Origin: Pandoraea norimbergensis
Lineage (GTDB): Bacteria > Pseudomonadota > Gammaproteobacteria > Burkholderiales > Burkholderiaceae
Assembly (NCBI RefSeq): GCF_001465545.3
Contig: NZ_CP013480.3
Coordinates: 868,001-932,000, forward strand
Direction: 5' to 3'
Length of the DNA stretch: 64,000 bases
Part shown: in pieces, positions 8,632-17,512 of the stretch
How the letters are laid out: each line of letters starts with the position of its first letter
How positions within the stretch are numbered: the stretch's first letter is position 1
Notes under the pieces: generated by a model
What the model saw: the letters and a program-made list of their open reading frames with translations, nothing else
What the model was told of the DNA's origin: nothing
Database searches by the model: none
Position numbers and translations under genes: made by a program

Positions 8632-9837
8632 ATGGCCAAGATTGTGTGTGTACTGTACGACGATCCCGTCACCGGATATCCCAAGACCTACGCCCGCGAC
8701 GATCTGCCGAAGATCGAATGCTATCCGGACGGTCAGACCCTGCCGACGCCCAAGGGCATCGACTTCCAGCCGGGCGCTTTGCTCGGCAGCGTGTCGGGCG
8801 AACTGGGCCTGCGCAAGTATCTCGAATCGAATGGTCACCAACTGGTGGTGACGTCGAGCAAAGACGGCGACAACAGCGTGCTCGACCGTGAACTGGCCGA
8901 TGCGGAAATCGTGATCTCGCAGCCGTTCTGGCCCGCGTACATGACCGCCGAGCGCATCAAGCGCGCCAAGAAACTCAAGATGATCGTGACGGCCGGCATC
9001 GGCTCGGACCACACCGATCTGCAAGCCGCCATGGAACACGGCATCACGGTCGCGGAAGTGACCTACTGCAACAGCAACAGCGTTGCCGAGCACGTGCTGA
9101 TGACCACGCTAGCACTCGTGCGCAACTATCTCCCGTCGTATCAGTGGGTGCTCAAGGGCGGCTGGAACATCGCCGATTGCGTCGAGCGTTCGTACGATCT
9201 GGAAGGCATGCACGTGGGGACGGTGGCCGCGGGCCGTATTGGGCTGCGCGTACTGCGCCTGATGAAGCCGTTCGGCACGCATCTGCACTATCTCGACCGT
9301 CACCGTCTGCCGGAATCGGTTGAGAAGGAACTGAACCTCACGCACCACACGAGTCTGGAAAGCCTCGCGAAGGCATGCGACGTCGTGACGCTGAACTGCC
9401 CGCTGCACCCGGAAACGGAACACATGATCAACGCCGACAGCCTGAAGCACTTCAAGCGCGGCGCGTACCTGATCAACACCGCACGCGGCAAGCTGTGCGA
9501 CCGCGACGCTGTGGCCGCCGCGCTGGAAAGCGGCCAACTCGCGGGCTACGGCGGCGACGTGTGGTTCCCGCAACCGGCGCCGGCCGATCACCCGTGGCGC
9601 CACATGCCGCACCACGGCATGACGCCGCACATCTCGGGTACGAGCTTGTCGGCACAAACGCGCTACGCCGCAGGCACGCGTGAAATTCTGGAGTGCTATT
9701 TCGAGAACCGTCCGATCCGCAACGAGTACCTGATCGTGCAGGGCGGCAAGCTCGCCGGTGTCGGTGCGCACTCGTACAGCGCAGGCAACGCCACGGGCGG
9801 CTCGGAAGAGGCGGCTCGCTTCAAGAAGTCGGCGTAA
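8632..9837 (+). CDS. fdh: NAD-dependent formate dehydrogenase
   Basis: A 401-residue single-subunit formate dehydrogenase of the D-2-hydroxyacid dehydrogenase fold. It oxidises formate to CO2 with NAD+. The key residues of the well-studied Pseudomonas sp. 101 enzyme are all present one position later: Asn147, the AAGRIG loop at 199-204, Arg285 in INTARGKL and the catalytic His333 in TPHISGTS. Asp222 (LDRHRL) after the second Rossmann strand marks NAD+ preference; NADP-using relatives have Gln there. The C-terminal tail with GNATGGSEEAA is also shared. Start ATG at 8632 follows AGGAGCGAGACATC. It is monocistronic, ends at an intrinsic terminator, and may supply NADH or detoxify formate from C1 or aromatic demethylation. 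Confidence 0.95.
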   Translation: MAKIVCVLYDDPVTGYPKTYARDDLPKIECYPDGQTLPTPKGIDFQPGALLGSVSGELGLRKYLESNGHQLVVTSSKDGDNSVLDRELADAEIVISQPFWPAYMTAERIKRAKKLKMIVTAGIGSDHTDLQAAMEHGITVAEVTYCNSNSVAEHVLMTTLALVRNYLPSYQWVLKGGWNIADCVERSYDLEGMHVGTVAAGRIGLRVLRLMKPFGTHLHYLDRHRLPESVEKELNLTHHTSLESLAKACDVVTLNCPLHPETEHMINADSLKHFKRGAYLINTARGKLCDRDAVAAALESGQLAGYGGDVWFPQPAPADHPWRHMPHHGMTPHISGTSLSAQTRYAAGTREILECYFENRPIRNEYLIVQGGKLAGVGAHSYSAGNATGGSEEAARFKKSA

Positions 9838-9946
9838 TCCTTCATCGCTTCCTGTAGTTCCTGCTGTTCCGCTGTTCCGCAGTACCCGCCGGGTCGTCGG
9901 TCGACGTCCGGCGGTGGCAGTATCTCCTCGAGCTCAGTCTCGTTCC

Positions 9947-9983
9947 AAGGCCGGCCATCTTCGCGATGCACCGGCCTTTTTTT
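9947..9983 (+). terminator. Intrinsic terminator of the formate dehydrogenase gene
   Basis: AAGGCCGG (9947-9954) pairs with CCGGCCTT (9971-9978) and runs into seven T at 9977-9983. It lies about 110 bases after the stop codon. Confidence 0.88.
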
Positions 9984-9995
9984 CGCTGTGCTGGT

Positions 9996-10715
9996 TCAGG
10001 CGGGGCGCTTAGGAATATCGAGTCCGCGCACCACAGCCGGACGCGCGACGAAGGCGTCGAGCACGCGCTTCACGTTCCTGAACTGCGCGAAGTCGACCAG
10101 ATCGCCAGCCTCGTAGAAACCGACCAGATTGCGAATCCACGGGAACGTGGCGATATCGGCAATCGTGTACTCGTCGCCGAGAATCCACGTGCGATTGGCC
10201 AGATGCGTGTCGAGCACAGCAAGCAGACGCTTGGCTTCATTCACGTAGCGATCGCGCGGGCGCTTGTCTTCGAAGTCCTTACCCGCGAACTTGTGGAAGA
10301 AGCCCACCTGCCCGAACATCGGGCCGATGCCGCCCATCTGGAACATCAGCCATTGCAGCGTTTCGTAGCGCGCGGCCGGGTCGGCGGGCAGCAGCTTGCC
10401 GGTCTTCTCGGCCAGATACCAGAGGATCGCACCCGACTCGAACAGCGGCAGCGGCTTGCCGTCGGGGCCGTTCGGATCGAGGATCGCGGGAATCTTGTTG
10501 TTCGGGTTCAGCGAGAGAAACTCGGGCGTGAGCTGATCGTCGGTCTGGAAGCTGACCAGATGCACCTCGTAGGGCAGGCCGATCTCTTCGAGCATGATCG
10601 AGACCTTCACGCCATTGGGTGTGGGCAGCGAATACAGTTGCAGACGCTCGGGGTGTGCGGCGGGCCACTTGCGCGTGATCGGGAACTGGGACAAATCGGC
10701 GGACTGGTCGGTCAT
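9996..10715 (-). CDS. Glutathione S-transferase family protein, YfcG/Nu-like
   Basis: A 239-residue cytosolic glutathione transferase. The thioredoxin-like N-domain shows LYSLPTPNGVKVSIMLEEIGLPYEVH (about 27-52) in which the Thr-Pro-Asn triad replaces a catalytic Cys as in E. coli YfcG. NPNNKIPAILDP and LFESGAILWYLAEKTGKLLP make up the glutathione site. The all-alpha C-domain contains GDEYTIADIATFPWIRN, the N-capping box. YfcG-type proteins work as disulfide reductases with glutathione. It is convergent with the formate dehydrogenase gene. Confidence 0.9.
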   Translation of the reverse strand: MTDQSADLSQFPITRKWPAAHPERLQLYSLPTPNGVKVSIMLEEIGLPYEVHLVSFQTDDQLTPEFLSLNPNNKIPAILDPNGPDGKPLPLFESGAILWYLAEKTGKLLPADPAARYETLQWLMFQMGGIGPMFGQVGFFHKFAGKDFEDKRPRDRYVNEAKRLLAVLDTHLANRTWILGDEYTIADIATFPWIRNLVGFYEAGDLVDFAQFRNVKRVLDAFVARPAVVRGLDIPKRPA

Positions 10716-10845
10716 GGAGTCGAGGCGTTCGAAGGCGTGCTGGATGGGCGGCGGATGTCACCGCAGGACAGCCAATATAACGCCAAGTGAAAAGGCTTGC
10801 AGACGGCGGAATATCACCTGGGCAGCTTTATCCCCTCCGCGGTGG

Positions 10846-10885
10846 AAACGACAAAGGGACGGCAGTTGCCGTCCCTTTGTCGTTT
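10846..10885 (-). terminator. Intrinsic terminator downstream of the aminotransferase
   Basis: A perfect 19-bp inverted repeat with a two-base centre (arms AAACGACAAAGGGACGGCA and its complement). A and T runs at both ends allow action in both directions. It lies 26 bases beyond the tyrB stop. Confidence 0.85.
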
Positions 10886-10910
10886 GCAGCGGTAAAGCGC
10901 TGACGCATGA

Positions 10911-12110
10911 TTACGCGTTGTTCAGCACCTTGGCGATGCTCTCGGCCACGACGCCGACGTTCTTCTCGTTCAGACCGGCAACACACATACGGCCCGAGCG
11001 AATCAGATACACGCCGTGTTCGTCGCGCAGCACGTCGACTTGCGCCGCCGACAGGCCCGTGTACGTGAACATGCCGCGTTGTTCCAGATAACGCGAGAGC
11101 ATGTTGTCCGGCACGTGACCGCGCAGACCTTCATGGATCGCGCCGCGCATGCGCGTGATGCGCTGGCACATCTGCGTGAGTTCGTCTTCCCACGACTTGC
11201 GCAGTTCCGGCGTGCTCAGCACCTTGGCGACGATCTTCGCGCCATGCGTCGGCGGGTTGCTGTAGTTCGAACGCACGGCGCTCGTCAGTTGACCCAGCAC
11301 GCGCTCGGCGGCTTCGCCCGATTCGCAGATCACCGACAGGCCACCGCAACGCTCGCCGTACAGCGAGAAGTTCTTCGAGAACGAATTGGCCACGAAGGCC
11401 GGCACGCCTTGACGGGCCAGTTCGCGAATCACGAAGGCATCGGCGTCCAGACCCGAGCCGAAGCCCTGATAGGCCATGTCGACGAAGGGCAGCAGTTCGC
11501 GCTTCTTGAGCACCTCGATCACCTGCACCCACTGCGCGTCGTTCAGATCGACACCGGTCGGGTTATGGCAGCAAGCGTGCAGCAGCACGACGCTGCGTGC
11601 CGGCAGCTTGTCGATGGCGTCGACCATCGCTTCGAATTGCAGGCCGCCCGTGGCTTCGTCGTAGTACGGGTACGTATTCACGGTGAAACCGGCGCGCTCG
11701 AAGATGAAGCGGTGGTTGTCCCACGTGGGGTCGCTCACCCAGACCTGCGCACCCGGGAAGTAACGCTTGATGAAGTCGGCGCCCACTTTCAGCGCGCCCG
11801 AGCCGCCGAGCGTCTGCACCGTGGCGATGCGGCCTTCGGTGCGGGCCGGCGAATCGTCGCCGAACACGAGGGCCTGCACGGCGTCGCGATAGTTGGCGAA
11901 GCCTGCCATCGGCAGATACGGCTTCGGACCCACTTCGGCCAGCAGCAGGGCTTCGGCCTGACGCACCGCTTGCATGACCGGCAGACGGCCATCGTCGTCG
12001 TAATAGATGCCGATGCTCAGGTTGACCTTGTCGGTACGCGGATCCTTCGCAAAATTCTCGTTGAGCGAGAGGATCGGGTCACCGGGATAGGCATCGATAT
12101 GTTCGAACAT
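10911..12110 (-). CDS. tyrB: Aromatic amino acid aminotransferase
   Basis: A 399-residue class I PLP aminotransferase of the AspC/TyrB type, which turns tyrosine or phenylalanine plus 2-oxoglutarate into the aryl pyruvate. Visible sites are LGGSGALKVGADF (PLP phosphate), HACCHNPTGVDL, the PLP-binding Lys in NSFSKNFSLYGER, and the RSGRMCVAGL end with the substrate carboxylate Arg. Start at 12110 (MFEHIDAYPGDPIL) is the family's usual opening; the frame stays open upstream but has no family similarity there. The neighbours, an aromatic permease and 4-hydroxyphenylpyruvate dioxygenase on the same strand, argue for a role in tyrosine breakdown and not aspartate metabolism. Confidence 0.92.
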   Translation of the reverse strand: MFEHIDAYPGDPILSLNENFAKDPRTDKVNLSIGIYYDDDGRLPVMQAVRQAEALLLAEVGPKPYLPMAGFANYRDAVQALVFGDDSPARTEGRIATVQTLGGSGALKVGADFIKRYFPGAQVWVSDPTWDNHRFIFERAGFTVNTYPYYDEATGGLQFEAMVDAIDKLPARSVVLLHACCHNPTGVDLNDAQWVQVIEVLKKRELLPFVDMAYQGFGSGLDADAFVIRELARQGVPAFVANSFSKNFSLYGERCGGLSVICESGEAAERVLGQLTSAVRSNYSNPPTHGAKIVAKVLSTPELRKSWEDELTQMCQRITRMRGAIHEGLRGHVPDNMLSRYLEQRGMFTYTGLSAAQVDVLRDEHGVYLIRSGRMCVAGLNEKNVGVVAESIAKVLNNA

Positions 12111-12294
12111 GGCAGGTCCTGGAATAACGGAGATAACGAGAGAGATTCGGTAAAACGGGAAACAGGCCGGCGCGCGAGCGCAAACGTCGATGATACCGCT
12201 AGTGCGGTGCCCCCGTGTGTGTCCGGGGTCCGGGACATGCCCCGCGCGGCGTGCGCGCGGGGTGGGCTTTCGTTTGTGTGGGTGACGCTTCGCG

Positions 12295-13680
12295 TCAGCG
12301 GGCCGCCGTGGCCGGTACGCCGGCGGCTGCACGCTTCTGGCGCAGGCGGTAGCCGAGCGTGAGCACGACCAGCCAGACCGGAATCAGATAGACCGAGATG
12401 CGCAGGTCGGGGATCAGGTACATCACGACCAGAATGCCGGCGAGGAAGACGAGGCACAGGTAGTTCGTGAACGGGTACCACAGGCTCTTGAAGACCGTGG
12501 TTTCACCGGCACGCGCCTTGGCCCGGCGGAACACCAGATGGATCACGCTGATCATGGCCCAGTTGATGATGAGGGCCGAGACGACCAGACCCATCAGCAG
12601 TTCGAACGCCTTGCCGGGCATGAAGTAGTTGATCACTACGCACAGCGCGGTAGCGGCGGCCGACACGCCGAGCGCGGCGAGCGGAATGCCACGGGCGTTG
12701 ACCTTGAGCAGCGCGCGCGGCGCGTTGCCCTGACCGGCCAGACCGTAGAGCATGCGGCTGTTGCAATACACGCCGCTGTTATAGACGGACAGGGCGGCGG
12801 TCAGCACCACGGCGTTGAGCACGTTGGCGACGAAGTTGCTGTTCAGTTCATGGAAGATCAGCACGAACGGGCTGCCGCCGGAGACGACTTTCTCCCACGG
12901 ATACAGCGAGAGCAGCACGCCGAGAGCGCCGACGTAGAAAATCAGAATGCGGTAGATCACCTGATTGGTCGCACGCGGAATGGTGCGCGACGGATCGTCG
13001 GCCTCGGCCGCAGTGATGCCCACCAGTTCGAGCCCGCCGAACGAGAACATGATCACGGCCATCGCCATGACAAGGCCGGACACACCGTTCGGGAAGAACC
13101 CGCCGTGTTGCCAGAGGTTGGCCACGCTGGCATCGGGGCCAGCATTGCCCGAGAAGAGCAGATAGCCGCCAAACCCGATCATGCCGACGATGGCGGCGAC
13201 CTTGATGATGGCGAACCAGAACTCCATCTCGCCGTACGACTTTACGCTCGACAGGTTGATGGCGTTGATGATGCCGAAGCACACGAGTGCCGAGACCCAC
13301 GTGGGGATCGCCGGCCACCAGTACTGCACGTAAATGCCCACGGCCGAGAGTTCGGCCATCGACACGAGGATGTACAGCACCCAGTAGTTCCAGCCCGAGA
13401 CGAAGCCCGCGAACTGGCCGCAATACTTGTTGGCGAAGTAACTGAACGAGCCGGCGACGGGCTCGTCGACGACCATTTCACCCAGTTGCCGCATGATGAA
13501 GAACGCGACGATACCGGCAATGGCGTAGCCAAGCAGTACGGAGGGTCCAGCGGTCTTGATGGTTTGGGCGATGCCGAGAAAGAGGCCGGTGCCGATCGCG
13601 CCACCGAGGGCGATCAATTGAATGTGACGATTCTTCAGGCCGCGGTGGAGCGAGCCTTCTTGTGCTGCATTGGCGGACAT
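12295..13680 (-). CDS. Aromatic amino acid permease, APC superfamily (AroP/PheP-like)
   Basis: A 461-residue inner membrane permease with 12 predicted membrane segments. The opening RGLKNRHIQLIALGGAIGTGLFLG is the amino acid transporter signature with the backbone-binding GAIGTGLF turn. PFVLIFHELN and YNSGVYCNSRMLYGLA are typical of the AroP/PheP/ProY branch. It brings amino acids in with protons. Position between tyrB and hpd makes tyrosine and phenylalanine the likely cargo. The branch also contains proline and GABA carriers, so substrate remains inferred. Confidence 0.88.
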   Translation of the reverse strand: MSANAAQEGSLHRGLKNRHIQLIALGGAIGTGLFLGIAQTIKTAGPSVLLGYAIAGIVAFFIMRQLGEMVVDEPVAGSFSYFANKYCGQFAGFVSGWNYWVLYILVSMAELSAVGIYVQYWWPAIPTWVSALVCFGIINAINLSSVKSYGEMEFWFAIIKVAAIVGMIGFGGYLLFSGNAGPDASVANLWQHGGFFPNGVSGLVMAMAVIMFSFGGLELVGITAAEADDPSRTIPRATNQVIYRILIFYVGALGVLLSLYPWEKVVSGGSPFVLIFHELNSNFVANVLNAVVLTAALSVYNSGVYCNSRMLYGLAGQGNAPRALLKVNARGIPLAALGVSAAATALCVVINYFMPGKAFELLMGLVVSALIINWAMISVIHLVFRRAKARAGETTVFKSLWYPFTNYLCLVFLAGILVVMYLIPDLRISVYLIPVWLVVLTLGYRLRQKRAAAGVPATAAR

Positions 13681-13867
13681 GTCTGTTCCTTACCCTACCT
13701 TCGATGCCATGCGGCGCGCCTCTCTGTCTCCGTTCGGTAGGAACGGACTGGAAGCGTTGAGCCGCCACGGCGCGGTGCTTATGACACCGTCGCCGTGTTC
13801 TTGGTGGCCACCCCCCGAGAGGTGACCGTCATCCCGGCGCACGGGGCGCCGGTTGTCTCCCCTGGAC

Positions 13868-14941
13868 TCAGACCTTGAGCGTGCCGCGCGCGATCTGGTC
13901 GCGTTCGAGCGATTCGAACAGCGCCTTGAAGTTGCCTTCGCCGAAGCCGTCGTCGCCACGACGCTGAATGAACTCGAAGAACACCGGACCCAGCAGGGTC
14001 TTCGAGAAGATCTGGAGCAGCAGACGCGGCTTGCCGCCTTCGGTCGTGCCGTCGAGCAGAATGCCGCGCGACTTCAGCTCACCGACCGGCTGGCCGTGAC
14101 CCGGCAGGCGCGTTTCCAGCGCCTGATAGTAGAAGTCGTTCGGTGCCGTCATGAGCGGTACGCCGGCCATTTGCAGATTGTCGATAACCTGAATCAGGTC
14201 GTCGGTCAGGAATGCAATGTGCTGAATGCCTTCACCGTTGAAGGCCATCAGGAATTCCTCAATCTGGCCGCTGCCCTTGGCGGATTCTTCGTTCAGGGGA
14301 ATGCGGATTTTACCATCGGGCGCGGTCATCGCCTTCGACGCCAGACCGGTGTACTCGCCCGAGATATCGAAGTAACGAATTTCGCGGAAGTTGAACAGCT
14401 TCTCGTAGAAGTTGGCCCAGAAGGACATGCGGCCGCGATAGACGTTGTGCGTCAGGTGGTCGATCAGGCGCAGGCCATGGCCGACCGGATGACGATCGAC
14501 GCCTTCGATGAATTCGAAGTCGATGTCATAGATCGACTTGCCTTCTTCGAAGCGGTCGATCAGGTACAGCGGCGCGCCGCCGATGCCCTTGATGGCCGGC
14601 AGACGCAGTTCCATCGGGCCGGTAGCGATCTCGACCGGCTGGGCGCCGAGTTCCAGCGCGCGGGCGTAGGCCTGATGCGAATCTTTCACGCGGAAGGCCA
14701 TGCCGCAGGCGCTCGGGCCGTGCTCGGCGGCGAAGTAGGCTGCCGGGCTGTTCGGCTCGCGATTGACGATGAAGTTGACCTCGCCCTGACGATAGAGCAC
14801 CACGTCTTTCGAGCGATGGCGGGCCACGAGCGTGAAGCCCATCTGCTCGAAGATCGGCTCAAGCAGGTTCGGGGTGGGCGACGCGAATTCCACGAATTCG
14901 AAGCCCATCAATTGCATCGGGTTGTCAAACAGGTCGGCCAT
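13868..14941 (-). CDS. hpd: 4-hydroxyphenylpyruvate dioxygenase
   Basis: A 357-residue Fe(II) dioxygenase that converts 4-hydroxyphenylpyruvate to homogentisate in tyrosine catabolism. The three iron ligands are visible: His162 (DHLTHNV), His241 (GIQHIAF) and Glu323 (FFEFIQRRG), each one residue later than in the Pseudomonas fluorescens enzyme. The C-terminal gate helix [18 protein letters not shown] is intact. Start at 14941 ([20 protein letters not shown]) is the family start; a longer frame upstream is not conserved-looking. The gene is divergent from an Lrp-type regulator with a palindromic site between them. No homogentisate dioxygenase gene lies in the window. Confidence 0.96.
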   Translation of the reverse strand: MADLFDNPMQLMGFEFVEFASPTPNLLEPIFEQMGFTLVARHRSKDVVLYRQGEVNFIVNREPNSPAAYFAAEHGPSACGMAFRVKDSHQAYARALELGAQPVEIATGPMELRLPAIKGIGGAPLYLIDRFEEGKSIYDIDFEFIEGVDRHPVGHGLRLIDHLTHNVYRGRMSFWANFYEKLFNFREIRYFDISGEYTGLASKAMTAPDGKIRIPLNEESAKGSGQIEEFLMAFNGEGIQHIAFLTDDLIQVIDNLQMAGVPLMTAPNDFYYQALETRLPGHGQPVGELKSRGILLDGTTEGGKPRLLLQIFSKTLLGPVFFEFIQRRGDDGFGEGNFKALFESLERDQIARGTLKV

Positions 14942-15043
14942 GATCGTCTCGGCTTTGTGAGGTAGATGTTTCGTTGGACGCGTGCCCGGCCCGGTGGTTG
15001 TGCGCCCGGCTTCGGAAGACGGATTTTTTGAACCGTCGCGATG

Positions 15044-15067
15044 CACAATTTACGCAATAAAATTGTG
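15044..15067. promoter_or_regulatory. Inverted repeat between hpd and the Lrp regulator, probable operator
   Basis: CACAATTT-N8-AAATTGTG is a perfect AT-rich inverted repeat about 100 bases upstream of hpd, in a 330-base divergent region. Lrp/AsnC proteins prefer such AT-rich dyads. A second AT-rich patch near 15222-15250 (TATGCATTAATATTTCGAAAT) probably carries the regulator promoter. Confidence 0.55.
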
Positions 15068-15271
15068 AATCACTGACCGCCCGGTCGGGATTTTGTCCCC
15101 TGCCGTTTTAATTCCCGAAACCTGCGTAGTGCCAGCCATCGTGCGTGCACTGCATCGATTTGAGGGGCCCAGTGTAAGTGCGTCACCGCAAAATAGGATT
15201 TCGTAAAAGGCACAGGGAAACCCTATGTTATGCATTAATATTTCGAAATTGACCGGTTGGAGGAGAGGAAA

Positions 15272-15745
15272 GTGCATAACATCGAGATCGATCGGATCGA
15301 TGTCCGGCTGCTGGCGATTTTGCAGTCGCACGGACGGATTTCGAATCTGGAACTGGCCGAGGCCATCAAGCTGTCGCCGGCGCAGACATTGCGCCGCCAT
15401 CGCCGCCTCGAAGAGCTGGGGGTGATCAAGGGTTACGACACCCGGCTGGACGCGCAGCGGCTCGGTTTCAGCGTCGTGGCGTTCGTCCATGTGACGATGG
15501 AGCGCGGGCATATTCGCGACCTGTCGAACTTCAAGGGACTGGTCGCGGAGCTGGCGCAGATACAGGAGTGCTTTTCCGTGACCGGCGATATCGACTACGT
15601 ACTCAAGGTGGTGGCGCGCGATCTGAAGGGGTTGTCCGAATTCTTGCTCGATACGCTGATGCGGATTCCGGGCGTGAGCGCCGTCAAATCGAGCGTCTGT
15701 CTCGACGAAATCAAGTGTACGTCGGCGGTGCCGCTGGCGTCCTGA
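15272..15745 (+). CDS. Lrp/AsnC family regulator of tyrosine catabolism
   Basis: A 157-residue regulator with an N-terminal helix-turn-helix (IDVRLLAILQSHGRISNLELAEAI, then LSPAQTLRRHRRLEELGVIKGY) and a C-terminal RAM ligand/oligomer domain (VTGDIDYVLKVVARD, the conserved G-x-x-D-Y motif). GTG at 15272 is chosen because GGAGGAGAGG ends three bases upstream; an in-frame TTG at 15257 overlaps that ribosome site. It is divergent from hpd, the arrangement of HpdR-type regulators that respond to aromatic amino acids or aryl pyruvates. It ends 22 bases before a convergent MFS gene. Confidence 0.9.
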   Translation: MHNIEIDRIDVRLLAILQSHGRISNLELAEAIKLSPAQTLRRHRRLEELGVIKGYDTRLDAQRLGFSVVAFVHVTMERGHIRDLSNFKGLVAELAQIQECFSVTGDIDYVLKVVARDLKGLSEFLLDTLMRIPGVSAVKSSVCLDEIKCTSAVPLAS

Positions 15746-15767
15746 GCGCCCCCTGACCTTGCTACCC

Positions 15768-17081
15768 CTATCGCCGCGCCCGCACGGCGAATGCCGCGAG
15801 CGCCACGGCCACGGCGACGAGCGCGCATCCGGCCCATGGGGTGAGCATCAACGCGTTCGCATCGACGAGCGCACCGCCTGCGCCCGCCCCGAGCGCCACA
15901 CCCACATGCATGGCCGCCACGTTCACGCCCACATTGGCGTCGGCTTGCTGTGGCGCGCTGCGAATCAGGAAGTTCTGTACCACGGGCGAAATCGACCACG
16001 ACAAACAGCCCCAGACCATCATCGCGACGACGAAGATCGCTACGGGCCACGCGCTATCCACACCCGTGACACCCATCGCGGCCAGCGGCACACCGGCCAT
16101 TGCCACGAGAAACAGCAGCGGACACCCGAGCAGCGCCCGCGAGGCACCTGCCCGGTCCGAGCCCAAGCCACCAAGCCACGCACCGGCCACACCCGCCACC
16201 CCGAACGCGACGAACAACAAGCTCAGGCCATCGGGTGATGGCGCGAGGGTCTTCTGGAGATACGGCGCGAGATACGCGAATAGCGTGAAGTGCCCGCCAA
16301 GCATGGCAATCGACACCCCTTGTGCGGCAAGCAGGCGAGGCTGCGCCAGCGCTTTCACATACGCCCGCAGCGTCGGCGCGGTGGCGGGCTGCGTAAGCGG
16401 TAATGCGCGCCAGAGCACGAGCATGAGCGGCGCACTGACCAGACCGATGACGGCGAACACGGCACGCCATCCCGCCCAGTGTTCGAGCGTCATGCCGAGC
16501 GGCACGCCGAGTACCAGCGACCCGCTGATGCCCATGAAGATGATGCCCACGGCGCGCCCGTGAAACTCGGGCGGCGTGATTTCGGTGGCTAGCCGCGAGC
16601 AAAGCAGCACGATGGTGGCGCAACTGGCGGCCATGGCCATGCGCGCCACGAACAGCGCGGCGTACCCCGGGGCGGCTGCGGCGGCAAGGTTGCTGAGCGT
16701 GAAGACCAGCAGCGCGACGATCAGCGCGGGGCGCCGGGCATGCCGGGAGAGCCACGCGGCCATCGTGAAGGCCCACAGCGCGAAGACCGCAGAGAAGATG
16801 GTGGTGAGTTGGCCGGCCGAGGCCATCGAGACACCGAGCCCTTGCGAGATCGCGGGCAGGATGCCGATGCAGATGTTTTCGTCGATCCCGACGAGAAAGA
16901 CCGTGAGCGCGAGCAGCCAGACCTTGGCGGCGCTATGCGGCGTTGCCGCCGTGGGCGAGGGTGACGACGTTGGTGACGTTGGTGACGTTGGTGACGTTGG
17001 TGACGTTGGTGACGTTGGTGACGTTGGTGACGTCGATGACGTTGATGAAGTAGGGGAGGCCAATGAAGACTCCGATGTCAT
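15768..17081 (-). CDS. MFS transporter with Thr-Ser-Pro repeat at the N-terminus
   Basis: A 437-residue major facilitator with 12 membrane segments, related to arabinose/chloramphenicol-type effluxers (VFLVGIDENICIGILPAISQGLGVS; loop LSRHARRPALIV). The unusual part is the cytoplasmic N-terminus, about 45 residues of Ser, Pro and Thr, including a run of Thr-Ser-Pro triplets encoded by a perfect 9-bp DNA repeat. The ATG at 17081 is preferred over a GTG three codons upstream. Nothing nearby reveals a substrate. It is convergent with the Lrp gene and divergent from leuA. Confidence 0.85.
   Translation of the reverse strand: MTSESSLASPTSSTSSTSPTSPTSPTSPTSPTSPTSPTSSPSPTAATPHSAAKVWLLALTVFLVGIDENICIGILPAISQGLGVSMASAGQLTTIFSAVFALWAFTMAAWLSRHARRPALIVALLVFTLSNLAAAAAPGYAALFVARMAMAASCATIVLLCSRLATEITPPEFHGRAVGIIFMGISGSLVLGVPLGMTLEHWAGWRAVFAVIGLVSAPLMLVLWRALPLTQPATAPTLRAYVKALAQPRLLAAQGVSIAMLGGHFTLFAYLAPYLQKTLAPSPDGLSLLFVAFGVAGVAGAWLGGLGSDRAGASRALLGCPLLFLVAMAGVPLAAMGVTGVDSAWPVAIFVVAMMVWGCLSWSISPVVQNFLIRSAPQQADANVGVNVAAMHVGVALGAGAGGALVDANALMLTPWAGCALVAVAVALAAFAVRARR
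16963..17043 (-). repeat. 9-bp tandem repeat coding Thr-Ser-Pro
   Basis: Nine units of 9 bp, of which six (16972-17025) are perfect copies of GGTGACGTT and the flanking ones carry one or two changes. The array lies in the MFS gene, in frame, so copy-number changes would lengthen or shorten the cytoplasmic tail without a frameshift. Confidence 0.93.
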
Positions 17082-17293
17082 GACACGCACCGTGCGACAC
17101 CGGGATTGGCGCGACGGTTGAGCGTATCGATCCGTCGGGTTTCGAGGCTAGGCTTCGGTTATCCCATCGCCGGAACATTATCGGAATCGACGCAAAGCGG
17201 CAACCGGGGGCCGCCGACGTGGCCGCTGGGGATTATCGCAAGGCGACACACGATAGTTGACAGCCCGGGAATATCTGTGATCTCATGCAGCAC

Positions 17294-17380
17294 ATGATCA
17301 CCGCGCAATTCTCCCTCTCGCTACGACTACTAGCCCGCTCCACCGGGCTTGGTCCGTTGCTGCGCGCGTGCATCGTCTGA
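17294..17380 (+). CDS. leuL: Leucine-rich leader peptide of leuA
   Basis: A 28-codon frame between the MFS gene and leuA with seven Leu codons (residues 8, 10, 12, 13, 19, 22, 23). Three of them, at 17321, 17327 and 17330, are CTA, a codon that is rare in genes of this GC content. Leucine-rich leaders with rare Leu codons are the classic attenuation device of leu operons. An ATG three codons further upstream (17285) is in frame. No clear Shine-Dalgarno precedes either start, which lowers confidence. A terminator-like hairpin follows at 17425-17462. Confidence 0.62.
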   Translation: MITAQFSLSLRLLARSTGLGPLLRACIV

Positions 17381-17424
17381 ATTTCCTCTGAAGCACCGCT
17401 GATTTTCCCCAGTTACGCCGATCT

Positions 17425-17462
17425 GAGCCCCGGTTCATCCAACCGGAGGTCGTAGCTTTTTT
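17425..17462 (+). terminator. Probable attenuator hairpin of leuA
   Basis: CCGGTT (17430-17435) pairs with AACCGG (17441-17446), extended by GAGCC/GGTC, and is followed ten bases later by six T at 17457-17462. The leader segment ACCGGGCT at 17342-17349 can pair with the 5-prime arm AGCCCCGGT with one bulged base, which would give the alternative antiterminator. The distance from stem to T run is longer than in a textbook terminator. Confidence 0.5.
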
Positions 17463-17512
17463 GCGCTCAAGCGTCGTCCGGTTGCCACTTTTTCCGACAA
17501 TCGAGACACGCC

